Assembly: GCF_900101095.1 (NCBI RefSeq)
Contig: NZ_FNFM01000013.1
Coordinates: 1-64,000 of the forward strand
DNA: 64,000 nucleotides
From: Actinopolyspora mzabensis
GTDB lineage: Bacteria; Actinomycetota; Actinomycetes; Mycobacteriales; Pseudonocardiaceae
Direction of reading: 5' to 3'
Shown here: positions 1-9,925 of the stretch, piece after piece
Layout of the letters: the number at the start of each line of letters is the position of its first letter
Numbering within the stretch: position 1 is the first letter of the stretch
The notes under the pieces: generated by a model
What the model was told of the DNA's origin: nothing
What the model saw: only the letters and a program-made list of their open reading frames with translations
The model's database searches: none
Translations under genes and position numbers: made by a program

Positions 1-31
1 TGCCCGATTGAGGAAACGAGGAAGGGAAATC

Positions 32-1495
<1,464 letters not shown>

Positions 1496-1524
1496 TCCGG
1501 CTCGGTTCGCACGCTGATGCGGTT

Positions 1525-1559
1525 CGGGGCGGCCACCGCCGTGGGTGGTGGCCGCCCCG
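1525..1559 (+). terminator. hairpin terminator after ahcY
   Basis: A perfect 13-bp GC-rich stem (arms 1525-1537 and 1547-1559, 9-nt loop) lies 30 nt past the ahcY stop and is followed by CTTTACC rather than a long T tract, as is common in high-GC actinobacteria. It would separate ahcY from metF transcription at least in part. Confidence 0.7.
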
Positions 1560-1657
1560 CTTTACCGAGCGGAACGGCCCGCGCCGCCTGTCGGTGGAAC
1601 CCGATACCGGCGGGGGCCGTTTCCGAGCCGGTGAGAACAACACAAGGAGGCCAGCAC

Positions 1658-2551
1658 GTGACCCGGGTTGTGGACCGGCTACAGCCGGGCAGGACCGTGT
1701 TCTCGGTGGAATTCTTCCCGCCGCGCAACGACGACGAAGAGCAGATCCTCTGGAAAGCCGTGCGCGAGCTGGAACCGCTGGACCCCGCCTACGTGTCCGT
1801 CACGTACGGTGCGGGAGGCTCCAGCAGGGACCGCACGATTCGCACGGTCGGGCGTATCGCCCAGGAAACCACCATGCTGCCGATGGCCCACCTGACCGGT
1901 GTGGACCATTCCAAGGACGAGCTCCGGCACGTCGTCGGATCGTTGGCGAGCGAGGGGATCCAAAACGTTCTGGCGATCCGGGGAGACCCGCCCGGTGATC
2001 CGATGGGGGAGTGGATTCCGCATCCGGACGGGATCCTCTACGCCGACGAGCTGGTTCGGCTGATCCGTTCCTGGGGCGACTTCTCGGTGGGCGTAGCCGC
2101 CTTCCCGCACATGCATCCGCGTTCGACGGACATCGAAACCGAAACCGATCACCTGGTCAACAAGATCAGGGCGGGCTCCGACTTCGCCGTGGCGCAGCTG
2201 TTCCTGCAGCCGGAGTACTTCTTGCGGCTGCGCGACCGGCTCGCTGCCCGCGACTGCCACGCCCCTCTCCTGCCGGGTGTGATGCCGATAACCACGCCGA
2301 AGGTGCTGAGCAAGTTCCAACATCTCGCCGGAGTGCCCGTGCCCACCGAGGTCTCCAACGTGCTGGACCCGTTGGTCGAGGACCCGAAGGCTTTCCGCGC
2401 GGCGGGAATCGAGCTGAGCACCAAGCTGTGCGAACGCCTGATCTCCGAAGGGGTTCCAGGCCTGCACTTCTACAGCCTCAATCGGGCCAAGGCCACCCGT
2501 GAGGTGGTGGACAACCTCGGGCTGGCCGAGGGAGTGCTGCAACCAGCCTGA
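1658..2551 (+). CDS. metF: 5,10-methylenetetrahydrofolate reductase
   Basis: A 297-residue FAD-dependent reductase that makes 5-methyltetrahydrofolate for methionine synthesis. It opens with the family signature FSVEFFPPRN and keeps the conserved VTYGAGGSSRD and LAIRGDPPGDP segments that line the flavin and folate site. Length matches E. coli MetF (296). The open frame extends upstream, but GTG 1658 has a strong AGGAGG seven nucleotides before it, so that start is chosen. With ahcY upstream it covers two steps of the methionine/SAM cycle. A long perfect palindrome follows the stop. Confidence 0.96.
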   Translation: MTRVVDRLQPGRTVFSVEFFPPRNDDEEQILWKAVRELEPLDPAYVSVTYGAGGSSRDRTIRTVGRIAQETTMLPMAHLTGVDHSKDELRHVVGSLASEGIQNVLAIRGDPPGDPMGEWIPHPDGILYADELVRLIRSWGDFSVGVAAFPHMHPRSTDIETETDHLVNKIRAGSDFAVAQLFLQPEYFLRLRDRLAARDCHAPLLPGVMPITTPKVLSKFQHLAGVPVPTEVSNVLDPLVEDPKAFRAAGIELSTKLCERLISEGVPGLHFYSLNRAKATREVVDNLGLAEGVLQPA

Positions 2552-2575
2552 GTCGTTTCACCACGATGTTTCCTG

Positions 2576-2621
2576 CCGTAAGGTGTCGTCGTTCCCGCGC
2601 GGGAACGACGACACCTTACGG
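2576..2621. terminator. 46-bp perfect palindrome, probable bidirectional terminator
   Basis: Positions 2576-2598 are exactly complementary to 2599-2621: 23-bp arms with no spacer, centred on GCGC. It starts 25 nt after the metF stop and also marks the end of the broken gene that reads in from the right, so it could stop both. No T tract follows. Loop-less stems of this size are also found at recombination joints or element ends; that alternative cannot be excluded. Confidence 0.6.
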
Positions 2622-2990
2622 TTCGCGGCCCTTCAGCCGGTGCCGCCGTGGCACCGGGCACACCGCCCGGGTGGGTTCCGTTGCCGACCCATCGTGCGCT
2701 CGGCAGGTCGCCTGCCACGATCGGGACCACCTCGAGCGTGAATCGCGGACGTTCGAACGGTTGCCCGCCCCATTCCACCAGCTTCGTCGCACCTGCCGCT
2801 CCACTCAGTTCCCGTTCGGTGCCGGGGGCGGATCTCCCCGTGATGAATGGCGAAGTCCTCGCTGACGATCTCCCGCGCCACGCGGGGCTCACCGGCCCGT
2901 GGCTCCCGCAACCAGCGCCGGTAGAGGTTCTTCGCCGTTTCGCCCGACGTTTTCTCCCACGAGGTGTTCGCCCGGCTCGGAAAGGTGGTC
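2622..2990 (-). pseudogene. remnant of a SnoaL-like (NTF2-fold) gene
   Basis: Read right to left, two frames together give a SnoaL-like sequence. The first part (about 2975-2835) reads ETAKNLYRRWLREPRAGEP and IVSEDFAIHHGEIRP; the second (about 2800-2625), in another frame, reads KLVEWGGQPFERPRFTLEVV and SARWVGNGTHPGGVPGATAA. These match the helix-plus-strand pattern of SnoaL-like polyketide cyclase/isomerase domains. No start codon fits the first part, the frame shifts near 2830-2810, and the C-terminal third is gone at the palindrome. It begins directly at the stop of the E1 gene, so it was probably the last gene of that operon. Family assignment is by pattern only. Confidence 0.55.
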
Positions 2991-5277
2991 AGATCATCTC
3001 CAGTGCTGTTCGTTCGATGCTCTCCTCGTCCAGCAGCACGTGATGGGCCGCCTCGCCCAGTGGGATGAAACTGTCGGCGCTGCTTACTCGACGTACGGCG
3101 CCGGCGAACCCGAGGTCGATCAGTGCTGTGATCACCCGCTCCGAGATGCCACCGGAGGTTCTGGTCTCGTCGGCGACCAGTACCCTGCCGGTCGACTCGG
3201 CCGCCCGAAACAGCTGGTGTCGGGGCAGCGGTGCCAGCCAACGCAGGTCCAGCACGCGCACTCCCACCCCGCGTTGCCGCAGTCGGCGTGCCACCCGCAG
3301 ACTCATGGCGAGACCGTTTCCCGAGGTGACCACTGTCAGGTCCGAGCCGAAGACGTACTCGGCCGCGGAGCCGAGCGGGACGTGCCCCTCGGCGCCGGTG
3401 GGAAACTCGGCCGTCCAGGCACCGTCGCCCGCTTCGTGCAGATCGCGGGTGTGATAGAGCGCGATCGGTTCCAGGAACACGCACACCCGCCCGTCCACGT
3501 CGGCGGCGGCGAGGCAGCTCCGCAGCATCGCGGCCGCGTCGTCCGGCCTTGCCGGTGAGGCCACCACCACGCCGGGGATGTCCAGTAGCGCGGCGACGCT
3601 GTTGTCGTTGTGGAAGTGCCCGCCGAAGCCCCGCTGGTAGGCATAGCTCGGCACTCGCACCACCATCGGGTTGCGGTACCGCCCGCTGGAGAAGAATCCC
3701 GTCGTGGCCGCCTCACCGCGAATCTGGTCCGCCGCGTTGTGCAGGTAGGCCAGATACTGGATCTCGGGAATCGGGAGCAACCCCGCCAGCCCTGCTCCGA
3801 GCGCGGTCCCGAGGATGCTCTGCTCGTCCAGCAGGGTGTCGAACACCCGGGCCCCGCCGAATTTTCGGTGCAGGCTGCGGGTGACCCCGTAAACCCCGCC
3901 CTTGCGGGCGATGTCCTGACCGAAAACCAGCGATCCTTCGTTGTGCGCCAGCTCCTCGGAGAGCGCGCGGTTGATGCTCTGGGCCAGCGTCAACGGAGTC
4001 CCTTGCTCCGACGGCGCGGCACCGGAGACCGTGTCCCGCTCGGTCGTCTCAGCGGTGACCAGCCGCACTCGTTCGGCGATCCGCTCGGGGCTGTCGCGCG
4101 CGATCGAAGCACGTACCTCAGCGGAACTCGCCAGCTTGCGTTGGCCGAGAGCCCGTTCCGCGGTCTCGGCGACCTCGGCGCGTTTGGCCTCGTAACGGTC
4201 GATCACCTGCCGCGCGTCCAGCACACCGTGGTCGACCAGGGCTTCGGCGGTACCCAGCAGGGGGTCCCGCCGGTAATCGGCGGTGATGTCCTCGGGGCTG
4301 CGGTACCCGGTTTCCACATCGGAGCCGGCGTGTCCCATCAGACGAACCGTGCGCAGCCGAAGCAGGGCGGGGCGGCGGTGGGTACGGACCCAGTTCGCGG
4401 CGCGTTCCGCTACCGCCAGACACTCCAGCGGATCCCTGCCGTCCGCGTCGAACCAGGTCAGTTCGGCACGTGTGCTCAGTGACCGTGGTATCCAGCCTTC
4501 CGGGGTGGCCACGCTGATCCCGATCCCGTTGTCCTCGCACACCAACAGCAGTGGGAGGGGAATGTGCTGGTAGGCACAGTGCGCCGCGGTGTTCAGCGCT
4601 CCGGCAGTGGTCGAGTGGTTCGCCGAGGCGTCGCCGAAGCTGCACACCACCACCGAGTCCCGCGGCCACTCGGTCCGCAGTCCCAGCTTCGCGGCACGTT
4701 CGATGCTGAAGGCGAGCCCCACCGCCCGTGGCAGGTGCGAGGCGATGGTCGAGGTCTGCGGCACGATACTCAGCTCGCCACGTCCGAACACCTTGTGCCT
4801 GCCCCCGGCTATCGGCTCCGAGGCGGCTGCCACGACTCCGAGCAGTACGTCCCACAACGGTGCGAGGTCCGACACTTCGGCGGCTCGGCGCAGGTAGAAC
4901 CCCCCGGAGCGATAGTGCAGCAGTGCCGGATCCGTGGTGCGCAGCGCGGCGGCGACGGCGGCGTTGGACTCGTGCCCGGCGGAGCCGATGCTGTAGTAGC
5001 CCACCCCCCGAGCTCCCAGCTCACGCGCTGCCAGGTCCAGGTGTCTGCTGCCGAGCTGGCTGTCGAAGAGTTCGAGCAGTTCCCGTCCGGTCCGAACGTC
5101 GCACGCCTCCCCCGGACTCCGGGGGACCTGTCCTTCCGACCACGCGGCCACTTCCCGCAGGAAGTTGTCGTCGACCGGTTCGGTTCGCGGTGTTCGCCGA
5201 TTCAATGTCGTTTCCGCTCCCGCCGTGAACGATGTGGAAAACTCCGATGCGAAGGGACTCACCCGGGTGCGGCCCAC
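2989..5277 (-). CDS. fused alpha/beta E1 2-oxoacid dehydrogenase (TPP-dependent)
   Basis: A protein of up to 762 residues that joins both halves of a branched-chain-type E1. The N-terminal alpha half carries the thiamine diphosphate motif (CSFGDASANH, then CEDNGIGIS near residues 205-255). The beta half starts near residue 425 (VFGQDIARKGGVYGVT) and ends in a transketolase C-terminal domain. It should decarboxylate a 2-oxoacid and pass the acyl group to a lipoyl E2, which is not in this window. The GTG start at 5277 overlaps the end of the LysR gene by 19 nt. TTG at 5205 behind GCGGGAG is an alternative that drops 24 unremarkable residues. Substrate is unknown; branched-chain 2-oxoacids or 2-oxoadipate are candidates from family and context. 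Confidence 0.88.
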   Translation of the reverse strand: MGRTRVSPFASEFSTSFTAGAETTLNRRTPRTEPVDDNFLREVAAWSEGQVPRSPGEACDVRTGRELLELFDSQLGSRHLDLAARELGARGVGYYSIGSAGHESNAAVAAALRTTDPALLHYRSGGFYLRRAAEVSDLAPLWDVLLGVVAAASEPIAGGRHKVFGRGELSIVPQTSTIASHLPRAVGLAFSIERAAKLGLRTEWPRDSVVVCSFGDASANHSTTAGALNTAAHCAYQHIPLPLLLVCEDNGIGISVATPEGWIPRSLSTRAELTWFDADGRDPLECLAVAERAANWVRTHRRPALLRLRTVRLMGHAGSDVETGYRSPEDITADYRRDPLLGTAEALVDHGVLDARQVIDRYEAKRAEVAETAERALGQRKLASSAEVRASIARDSPERIAERVRLVTAETTERDTVSGAAPSEQGTPLTLAQSINRALSEELAHNEGSLVFGQDIARKGGVYGVTRSLHRKFGGARVFDTLLDEQSILGTALGAGLAGLLPIPEIQYLAYLHNAADQIRGEAATTGFFSSGRYRNPMVVRVPSYAYQRGFGGHFHNDNSVAALLDIPGVVVASPARPDDAAAMLRSCLAAADVDGRVCVFLEPIALYHTRDLHEAGDGAWTAEFPTGAEGHVPLGSAAEYVFGSDLTVVTSGNGLAMSLRVARRLRQRGVGVRVLDLRWLAPLPRHQLFRAAESTGRVLVADETRTSGGISERVITALIDLGFAGAVRRVSSADSFIPLGEAAHHVLLDEESIERTALEMI

Positions 5278-6176
5278 CTCTCGGCCAGTGCCGCACAGGA
5301 TTTCGCCAATCGCTCCAGTGCCAACGGCAGCAGCGGGTTGGTGTTGTGCTGCCGGTAGATCACCTGGACTCGTCGGTGCGGTTGTCGTCCGGCGATCGGT
5401 TTGACGCCGACGTCCTCGTCACCAACCGCCATGGCGGGCAGCAGAGCGGGCCCGAGGCCACGGGCGACCAGGTCGCGGATCACCTTGTAGTCGTTGCTGC
5501 GGAACACGATGTTCGGAACGAAGCCCGCCGCGGCCGCCAGCCGCACCAGCACCCGTGCCCCGGCGGTGTCGTCTCGGGTACAGGTCCACGAGTCCGCGGC
5601 GAGTTCGTCCAGGCGCACCGCTTCCCGCTCCGCCAGCGGGTGTTTCGCCGGTAGGCAGAGCCGGAGCGGTTCTGCCAGCAGCTCCTCGACACGGAGCTCC
5701 GCGGGCCAACTGCGGGGGTCGAGATCGTACTCGAACACCACGGCCGCGTCCACGTTCCCGTCGAGAACCTCCCCGATGACCTCGTCCGGTTCGCCCTCGT
5801 CGAGTTGCACCCGGGCATTCGGACGCTCGGCCACCACCGCAGCCAGCACGTCCGGAAGCAATCGCGCGTTGGCGGTGGCGAAGCCCGCCAGCCGCAAGCT
5901 TCCGGTTTCCCCCACCGCCACTGCTCGCATCTCGCGCTCGATGGCTTCCAGCTCCCCGAGTACCTCCTTGCTGCGCTGGGCCAGGCGCTCGGCCAGCGGC
6001 GTGCACCGGATGCTGCGCGCGGTCCGTTCGAACAGGCTCGCGCCGAGAGCGCGCTCCAACAGCACCATCTGCTGTGACACGGCTGAGGAGGTGTAGCCGA
6101 GGACTCGACCGGCTTCGGCGAACGAGCCGGTTCGTACGCATTCTCTTAGGGTCCGCAGGTGTATCGGATTGAGCAC
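5259..6176 (-). CDS. LysR-family transcriptional regulator
   Basis: A 305-residue regulator with an N-terminal winged helix-turn-helix (residues 1-60; recognition segment GYTSSAVSQQM) and a periplasmic-binding-like effector domain. GTG 6176 follows GAGAAGG with four nucleotides between, so it is preferred over longer in-frame extensions. It lies between the aldehyde dehydrogenase gene (111 nt upstream) and the E1 gene (overlapping), all leftward, and probably controls them. Effector unknown. The unusual order, with the regulator inside the set and on the same strand, departs from the usual divergent LysR arrangement. Confidence 0.9.
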   Translation of the reverse strand: MLNPIHLRTLRECVRTGSFAEAGRVLGYTSSAVSQQMVLLERALGASLFERTARSIRCTPLAERLAQRSKEVLGELEAIEREMRAVAVGETGSLRLAGFATANARLLPDVLAAVVAERPNARVQLDEGEPDEVIGEVLDGNVDAAVVFEYDLDPRSWPAELRVEELLAEPLRLCLPAKHPLAEREAVRLDELAADSWTCTRDDTAGARVLVRLAAAAGFVPNIVFRSNDYKVIRDLVARGLGPALLPAMAVGDEDVGVKPIAGRQPHRRVQVIYRQHNTNPLLPLALERLAKSCAALAERWAAPG

Positions 6177-6286
6177 GTTGCCTTCTCGGTAAGACTGCGT
6201 CGGCCCGAGCTGTTCGACGTGCGGGTGGCGGTACCTCCCGCACGTTCCCGCTCTTCGGCTCCGGTCACGAGTAGCGGCCGGCGGGG

Positions 6287-7891
6287 TCACCGGTGCCCGC
6301 GCAGCTCCGTGGGCAGACGGTAGTCGAACTGTGGTTCCACGGCTCCGACGTCCATTTGCGCCTTCTGCAACTTGCCGGAGAAGTCCCAGTTCAGCGACTG
6401 CCATCGGGTGAACTGGTCGATGACCCACATGCCCGAGAGCCTGCTGCCGTTGCCGGACTTGCCGTTACCACCGAACGGCAGGTGCGCCTCCGCACCCGAG
6501 GTGGAGTTGTTGGCACTGACCATGCCCGCTGTGATTCCCTCCCGGAATCGGAAGGCCGTGCCCGGGTCGGTGGTGTACACGGCGGCGGAGAGCCCGTAAC
6601 CGGGCATGTTGCCCAGTTCGATGGCCTCTTCCAGGGTGTCGAAGGTGGTGACCCCGACCATCGGGCCGAAGGTTTCCCGCTGGAACAGCACGTCCTCGGT
6701 GCGCAGCCCGTCGACCAGCACGGGGTGGTAGTACAGCCCCGTGGAGTGGTCGCCGCGGAAGCCCTTCCGGGGGTTGGAGTCGGTGATGCGCCCCGTGGCT
6801 TCCGAGCCGAGTACCCGATGGTGCGGCTCTATCGCCTCGAGGAATCTCTCGAACCCGTCGGCGAACTTCCGGTCCAGCATCGGGCCGTAGAGCACTTCCT
6901 GGGTCGGGTTACCGATCGTGGCTTCCCGCAGGGCCGCGTCCAATCGCGAGACGAACTCGTCGTGTACGTCCCGGTGCACGATCAGGTTGCCCAGCGAGGT
7001 GCAGCGTTGTCCTCCTGTTCCCCACCCGGAGAAGAGGGCGCCCTCCACCGCCAGGTCCAGCTCCGCGTCGGGGGCCACCACCATCGGGTTCTTACCACCG
7101 AGTTCCAGGCAGGGGGTCTGCAGATACCTGCCGCAGAGTTCGCCGATGTCGCGACCGACGTCGCTGGAACCGGTGAAACCGACCTTGTCCACCGCGCCGT
7201 CCTCCAACGCGGCCCGCAGCCCCTCGTAGGTCGGTTGTCCCTCCGCGTAGACCAGGTTCAGCACCCCTTCGGGGACTCCTGCGCGCCATGCCAGCTCCGC
7301 GAGCGCGCGGGCGGTGGCCGCCGCGTATTCGGCCGGCTTCCACACCACCGCGTTGCCGCAGACGAGGGCGGGCGCCAGGTACCAGGAGGGAACCGCCACC
7401 GGGAAGTTGCCCGCCGTGACCACGGCGGCCACACCCACGGGTGCGCGGAACGTGAAAAGCTGTTTGTCGGGCATTTCGGAAGGGACGGTCTGACCGTACA
7501 GTCTGCGGCCTTCGCCGACGAAGTAGTCGCAGGTGTCGATGATCTCCTGCACTTCGCCGAGTGCTTCCGTGTACGGCTTGCCGATCTCGCGGGTAACCAG
7601 ACCGGCGAGGGCCTGCTTGTTGGACTCGACGAGCCTGCCGAACCCGGCGACAACGCGGCCGCGGACCGGGGCGGGTACGCGTGACCATTCCCGCTGTGCG
7701 CGTTTCGCCCGCCTGGCGGCCGCGAGGAACGTGTCCGGGCCGTCCAGTTCGACGCGCGCCACCACGTCGTCCAGTTCCGCGGGGTTCCGCGAAAGGTACT
7801 GACCGTATTCTCCGCGCGGCGTCGTGTGCTCAGCGGCGTCTCCCGCCTGCTCGGGAGAACCGATCACCGAGCGGCACGTCGTGGCCTCCAC
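6287..7891 (-). CDS. NAD(P)-dependent aldehyde dehydrogenase
   Basis: A 534-residue ALDH-superfamily enzyme that oxidises an aldehyde to the acid. The catalytic cysteine is in GGQRCTS and the general-base glutamate in LELGGKN; the cofactor loop GFTGSSDVG and the C-terminal LPFGGNGKSGNG are intact. The cysteine context resembles the ALDH7/aminoadipate-semialdehyde group, and the neighbouring E1 could act on the resulting 2-oxoadipate after transamination. That reading would make this a lysine-degradation set, but it rests on context alone and no lysine aminotransferase is present. Long AT-richer upstream region may hold its promoter. Confidence 0.9.
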   Translation of the reverse strand: MEATTCRSVIGSPEQAGDAAEHTTPRGEYGQYLSRNPAELDDVVARVELDGPDTFLAAARRAKRAQREWSRVPAPVRGRVVAGFGRLVESNKQALAGLVTREIGKPYTEALGEVQEIIDTCDYFVGEGRRLYGQTVPSEMPDKQLFTFRAPVGVAAVVTAGNFPVAVPSWYLAPALVCGNAVVWKPAEYAAATARALAELAWRAGVPEGVLNLVYAEGQPTYEGLRAALEDGAVDKVGFTGSSDVGRDIGELCGRYLQTPCLELGGKNPMVVAPDAELDLAVEGALFSGWGTGGQRCTSLGNLIVHRDVHDEFVSRLDAALREATIGNPTQEVLYGPMLDRKFADGFERFLEAIEPHHRVLGSEATGRITDSNPRKGFRGDHSTGLYYHPVLVDGLRTEDVLFQRETFGPMVGVTTFDTLEEAIELGNMPGYGLSAAVYTTDPGTAFRFREGITAGMVSANNSTSGAEAHLPFGGNGKSGNGSRLSGMWVIDQFTRWQSLNWDFSGKLQKAQMDVGAVEPQFDYRLPTELRGHR

Positions 7892-8299
7892 CTGGGCACC
7901 CCATTCCTGCCGGTGTGTTCTGCACGTCCGGGAGGGGAAGCTTCCACGCTCCCGGTACCGCCACCGTAGACCGTGTTCCCGGCGAGGTAGAGGACTTCAA
8001 GCACGACTCCTGTTCGTGTCGAGCAACAGCGAAGCTTGCGCTCTTCCGGGCGATGCAACAGTGCAGCTGGCGTGCTCCGTGATTCGCCGTCCCGCTTTCC
8101 GTGCTCGCCGGTACAGCTTCTTCAACCGCGACAACAGCACCTGTATTTTCAGTTTTGAGTGAAATAAAGTTCATGGGGCGAGCACCGGAACGAACGATTC
8201 GGATGAGGAAACGGCACGAAGGAGGCCTTATAGCTTGCCCGGCCGAGTGGCTCGGGTCTTTCCACGGGGGCTGTTCGTCCGAGCGGGCAGTGTTCGGGC
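7892..8299. other. intergenic, promoter region of the aldehyde dehydrogenase set
   Basis: No convincing gene. An AT-rich island at 8141-8170 contains TTTCA-N8-TGAAA (8147-8164), an imperfect dyad of the size bound by LysR proteins. Its distance from the aldehyde dehydrogenase start (about 255 nt) makes a direct operator role uncertain. Confidence 0.4.
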
Positions 8300-9925
8300 T
8301 CAGTCGCGGGCCTCGTGCACCACCCTGCCGTCGACCACGGTCATGGCCACGCCGACCTCACCGATCTCTCGGAGCGGCAATTCGAACGGATTCGCGTCGA
8401 GCACGGTCAGGTCGGCGCGTTTGCCCACCGTGATCGACCCGGTGTGCCGCTCCAGCCGGTGAACCCGAGCGCTGCCGATCGTCGCTGCGGCCAGGGCGTC
8501 GGACAACGTGATCGCCTCTCCGGGGAGCAGCGGTGGTTCGGTGTCCGCGAGCTCGGTGCGGTTGACGGCCACGTGTATCGCCCGCATGGGATCGAGCGTC
8601 GAGACCGGCCAATCACTTCCGATGGCCAGCGGCGTTCCCGCGGCCAGCAGTGATCCGAACGGGTACTGCCGGGCGTACCGCAGCGGACCCAGGTAGGGGG
8701 CGGTCAGCTCAGTCATCGCCGCGTCGTTGTGCGCCCACTCGGCCTGGATGTTGGCCGCTACACCGAGCTCCGCGAAGCGGGTCAGGTCATCCGGGTGCAC
8801 CACCTGCAGATGGGCGATCTGGTGCCGGTTTCCACGGTCGCCGTTCGTGCTGCGCGCCGTGGCCACGGCATCCAGCGCCTGCCGTACGGCGCGGTCGCCG
8901 ACCGCGTGGAAGTGCACCGCGAAGCCCACCTCGTCGAGCGCGCGGACCGCTTCGTTCAGCTCGGCGGAGGTGAGATACGAAATGCCGCTGCCGTGCCCGT
9001 GCAGGTACGGGTGCAGCATCGCGGCCGTGAAGTTCTCGCAGATCCCGTCCAGCATGATCTTGACCGAGCCGGTTCGTACGCCTTCGACGCGTGCTGCCTC
9101 GGCTCGACCGAGAAGTTCGGGGATCTGTTCGGTGCCGCGTTGCCTGTCCCACCACAGCGAACCGGTCACCCGTCCGCTCAACAGGGCTTCGCCGTGCAGC
9201 GCCCGATAGTAATCGAGCGGATCCGGATAGTTCAGATATCGGCCGAGTATGGCGTCGTGCCAGGCCGTCACTCCGTGCGCGTGCAGGCTGCGCTGGCCCG
9301 CCAGCAGTGCACGCAGGTATTCGTCGCGGCTGCTTTCCGGAACGTGTCGGCTCACCAGTTCCACCGCGTTCTCGTGCAGCGTTCCCCGCGGAGTGCCGTC
9401 CCGCTCACGTTCGATGCGCCCCCCGGGAGGGTCGGCGGTGCTCCGTTCGATGCCCGCCGCGCGCAGGGCCGCGCTGTTGGCCCAACCGCTGTGCTGGTCC
9501 TCGTTGATCAGCAGGGCCGGGCGTCCGCCCGTCACCCGGTCCAGGCTTTCCCGATCCGGACAACCGCCCGGGAACGACGCCATTTCCCAGCCGCCGCCGA
9601 GTATCCACTCCGCTCCGGGGTTCGCCCCGGCGTACTCGGCGATTCGCCGCAGGCACTCCGCGCGCCCACCGCTGTCGGTCAGGTCGCATCTGACCAGTTG
9701 CAGCCCGCCGTAGAGTGGGTGCACGTGGGCGTCCTGCAGCCCGGGCAACAGCAGCCTGCCGCGCAGATCGACGATCTCGGTGCTCCTTCGGCGCAGTTTC
9801 TCGACCTCGGTGCGTCCCAAGGCGAGGATCCTGCCGTCGCCCACCGCCACCGCGTCGGTGAACGACCGCGTGCGGTCCATGGTCGCCACCGGACCACCCA
9901 GGAACACGGTGTCGGCGGTGAGCAT
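8300..9925 (-). CDS. YtcJ-like metal-dependent amidohydrolase
   Basis: A 541-residue member of the amidohydrolase superfamily (amidohydrolase_3/YtcJ group) with an N-terminal beta-sandwich and a TIM barrel. Metal-site motifs are visible: DAHVHP near residue 64, HFHAVGDRA, HQIAHLQVV and the aspartate of GSDWPVS near the C-terminus. It probably hydrolyses a C-N bond in a small molecule; substrate unknown. Its ATG overlaps the stop of the upstream gene by one nucleotide (TGATG), so the two are translationally coupled. No signal peptide, so cytosolic. Confidence 0.9.
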   Translation of the reverse strand: MLTADTVFLGGPVATMDRTRSFTDAVAVGDGRILALGRTEVEKLRRRSTEIVDLRGRLLLPGLQDAHVHPLYGGLQLVRCDLTDSGGRAECLRRIAEYAGANPGAEWILGGGWEMASFPGGCPDRESLDRVTGGRPALLINEDQHSGWANSAALRAAGIERSTADPPGGRIERERDGTPRGTLHENAVELVSRHVPESSRDEYLRALLAGQRSLHAHGVTAWHDAILGRYLNYPDPLDYYRALHGEALLSGRVTGSLWWDRQRGTEQIPELLGRAEAARVEGVRTGSVKIMLDGICENFTAAMLHPYLHGHGSGISYLTSAELNEAVRALDEVGFAVHFHAVGDRAVRQALDAVATARSTNGDRGNRHQIAHLQVVHPDDLTRFAELGVAANIQAEWAHNDAAMTELTAPYLGPLRYARQYPFGSLLAAGTPLAIGSDWPVSTLDPMRAIHVAVNRTELADTEPPLLPGEAITLSDALAAATIGSARVHRLERHTGSITVGKRADLTVLDANPFELPLREIGEVGVAMTVVDGRVVHEARD

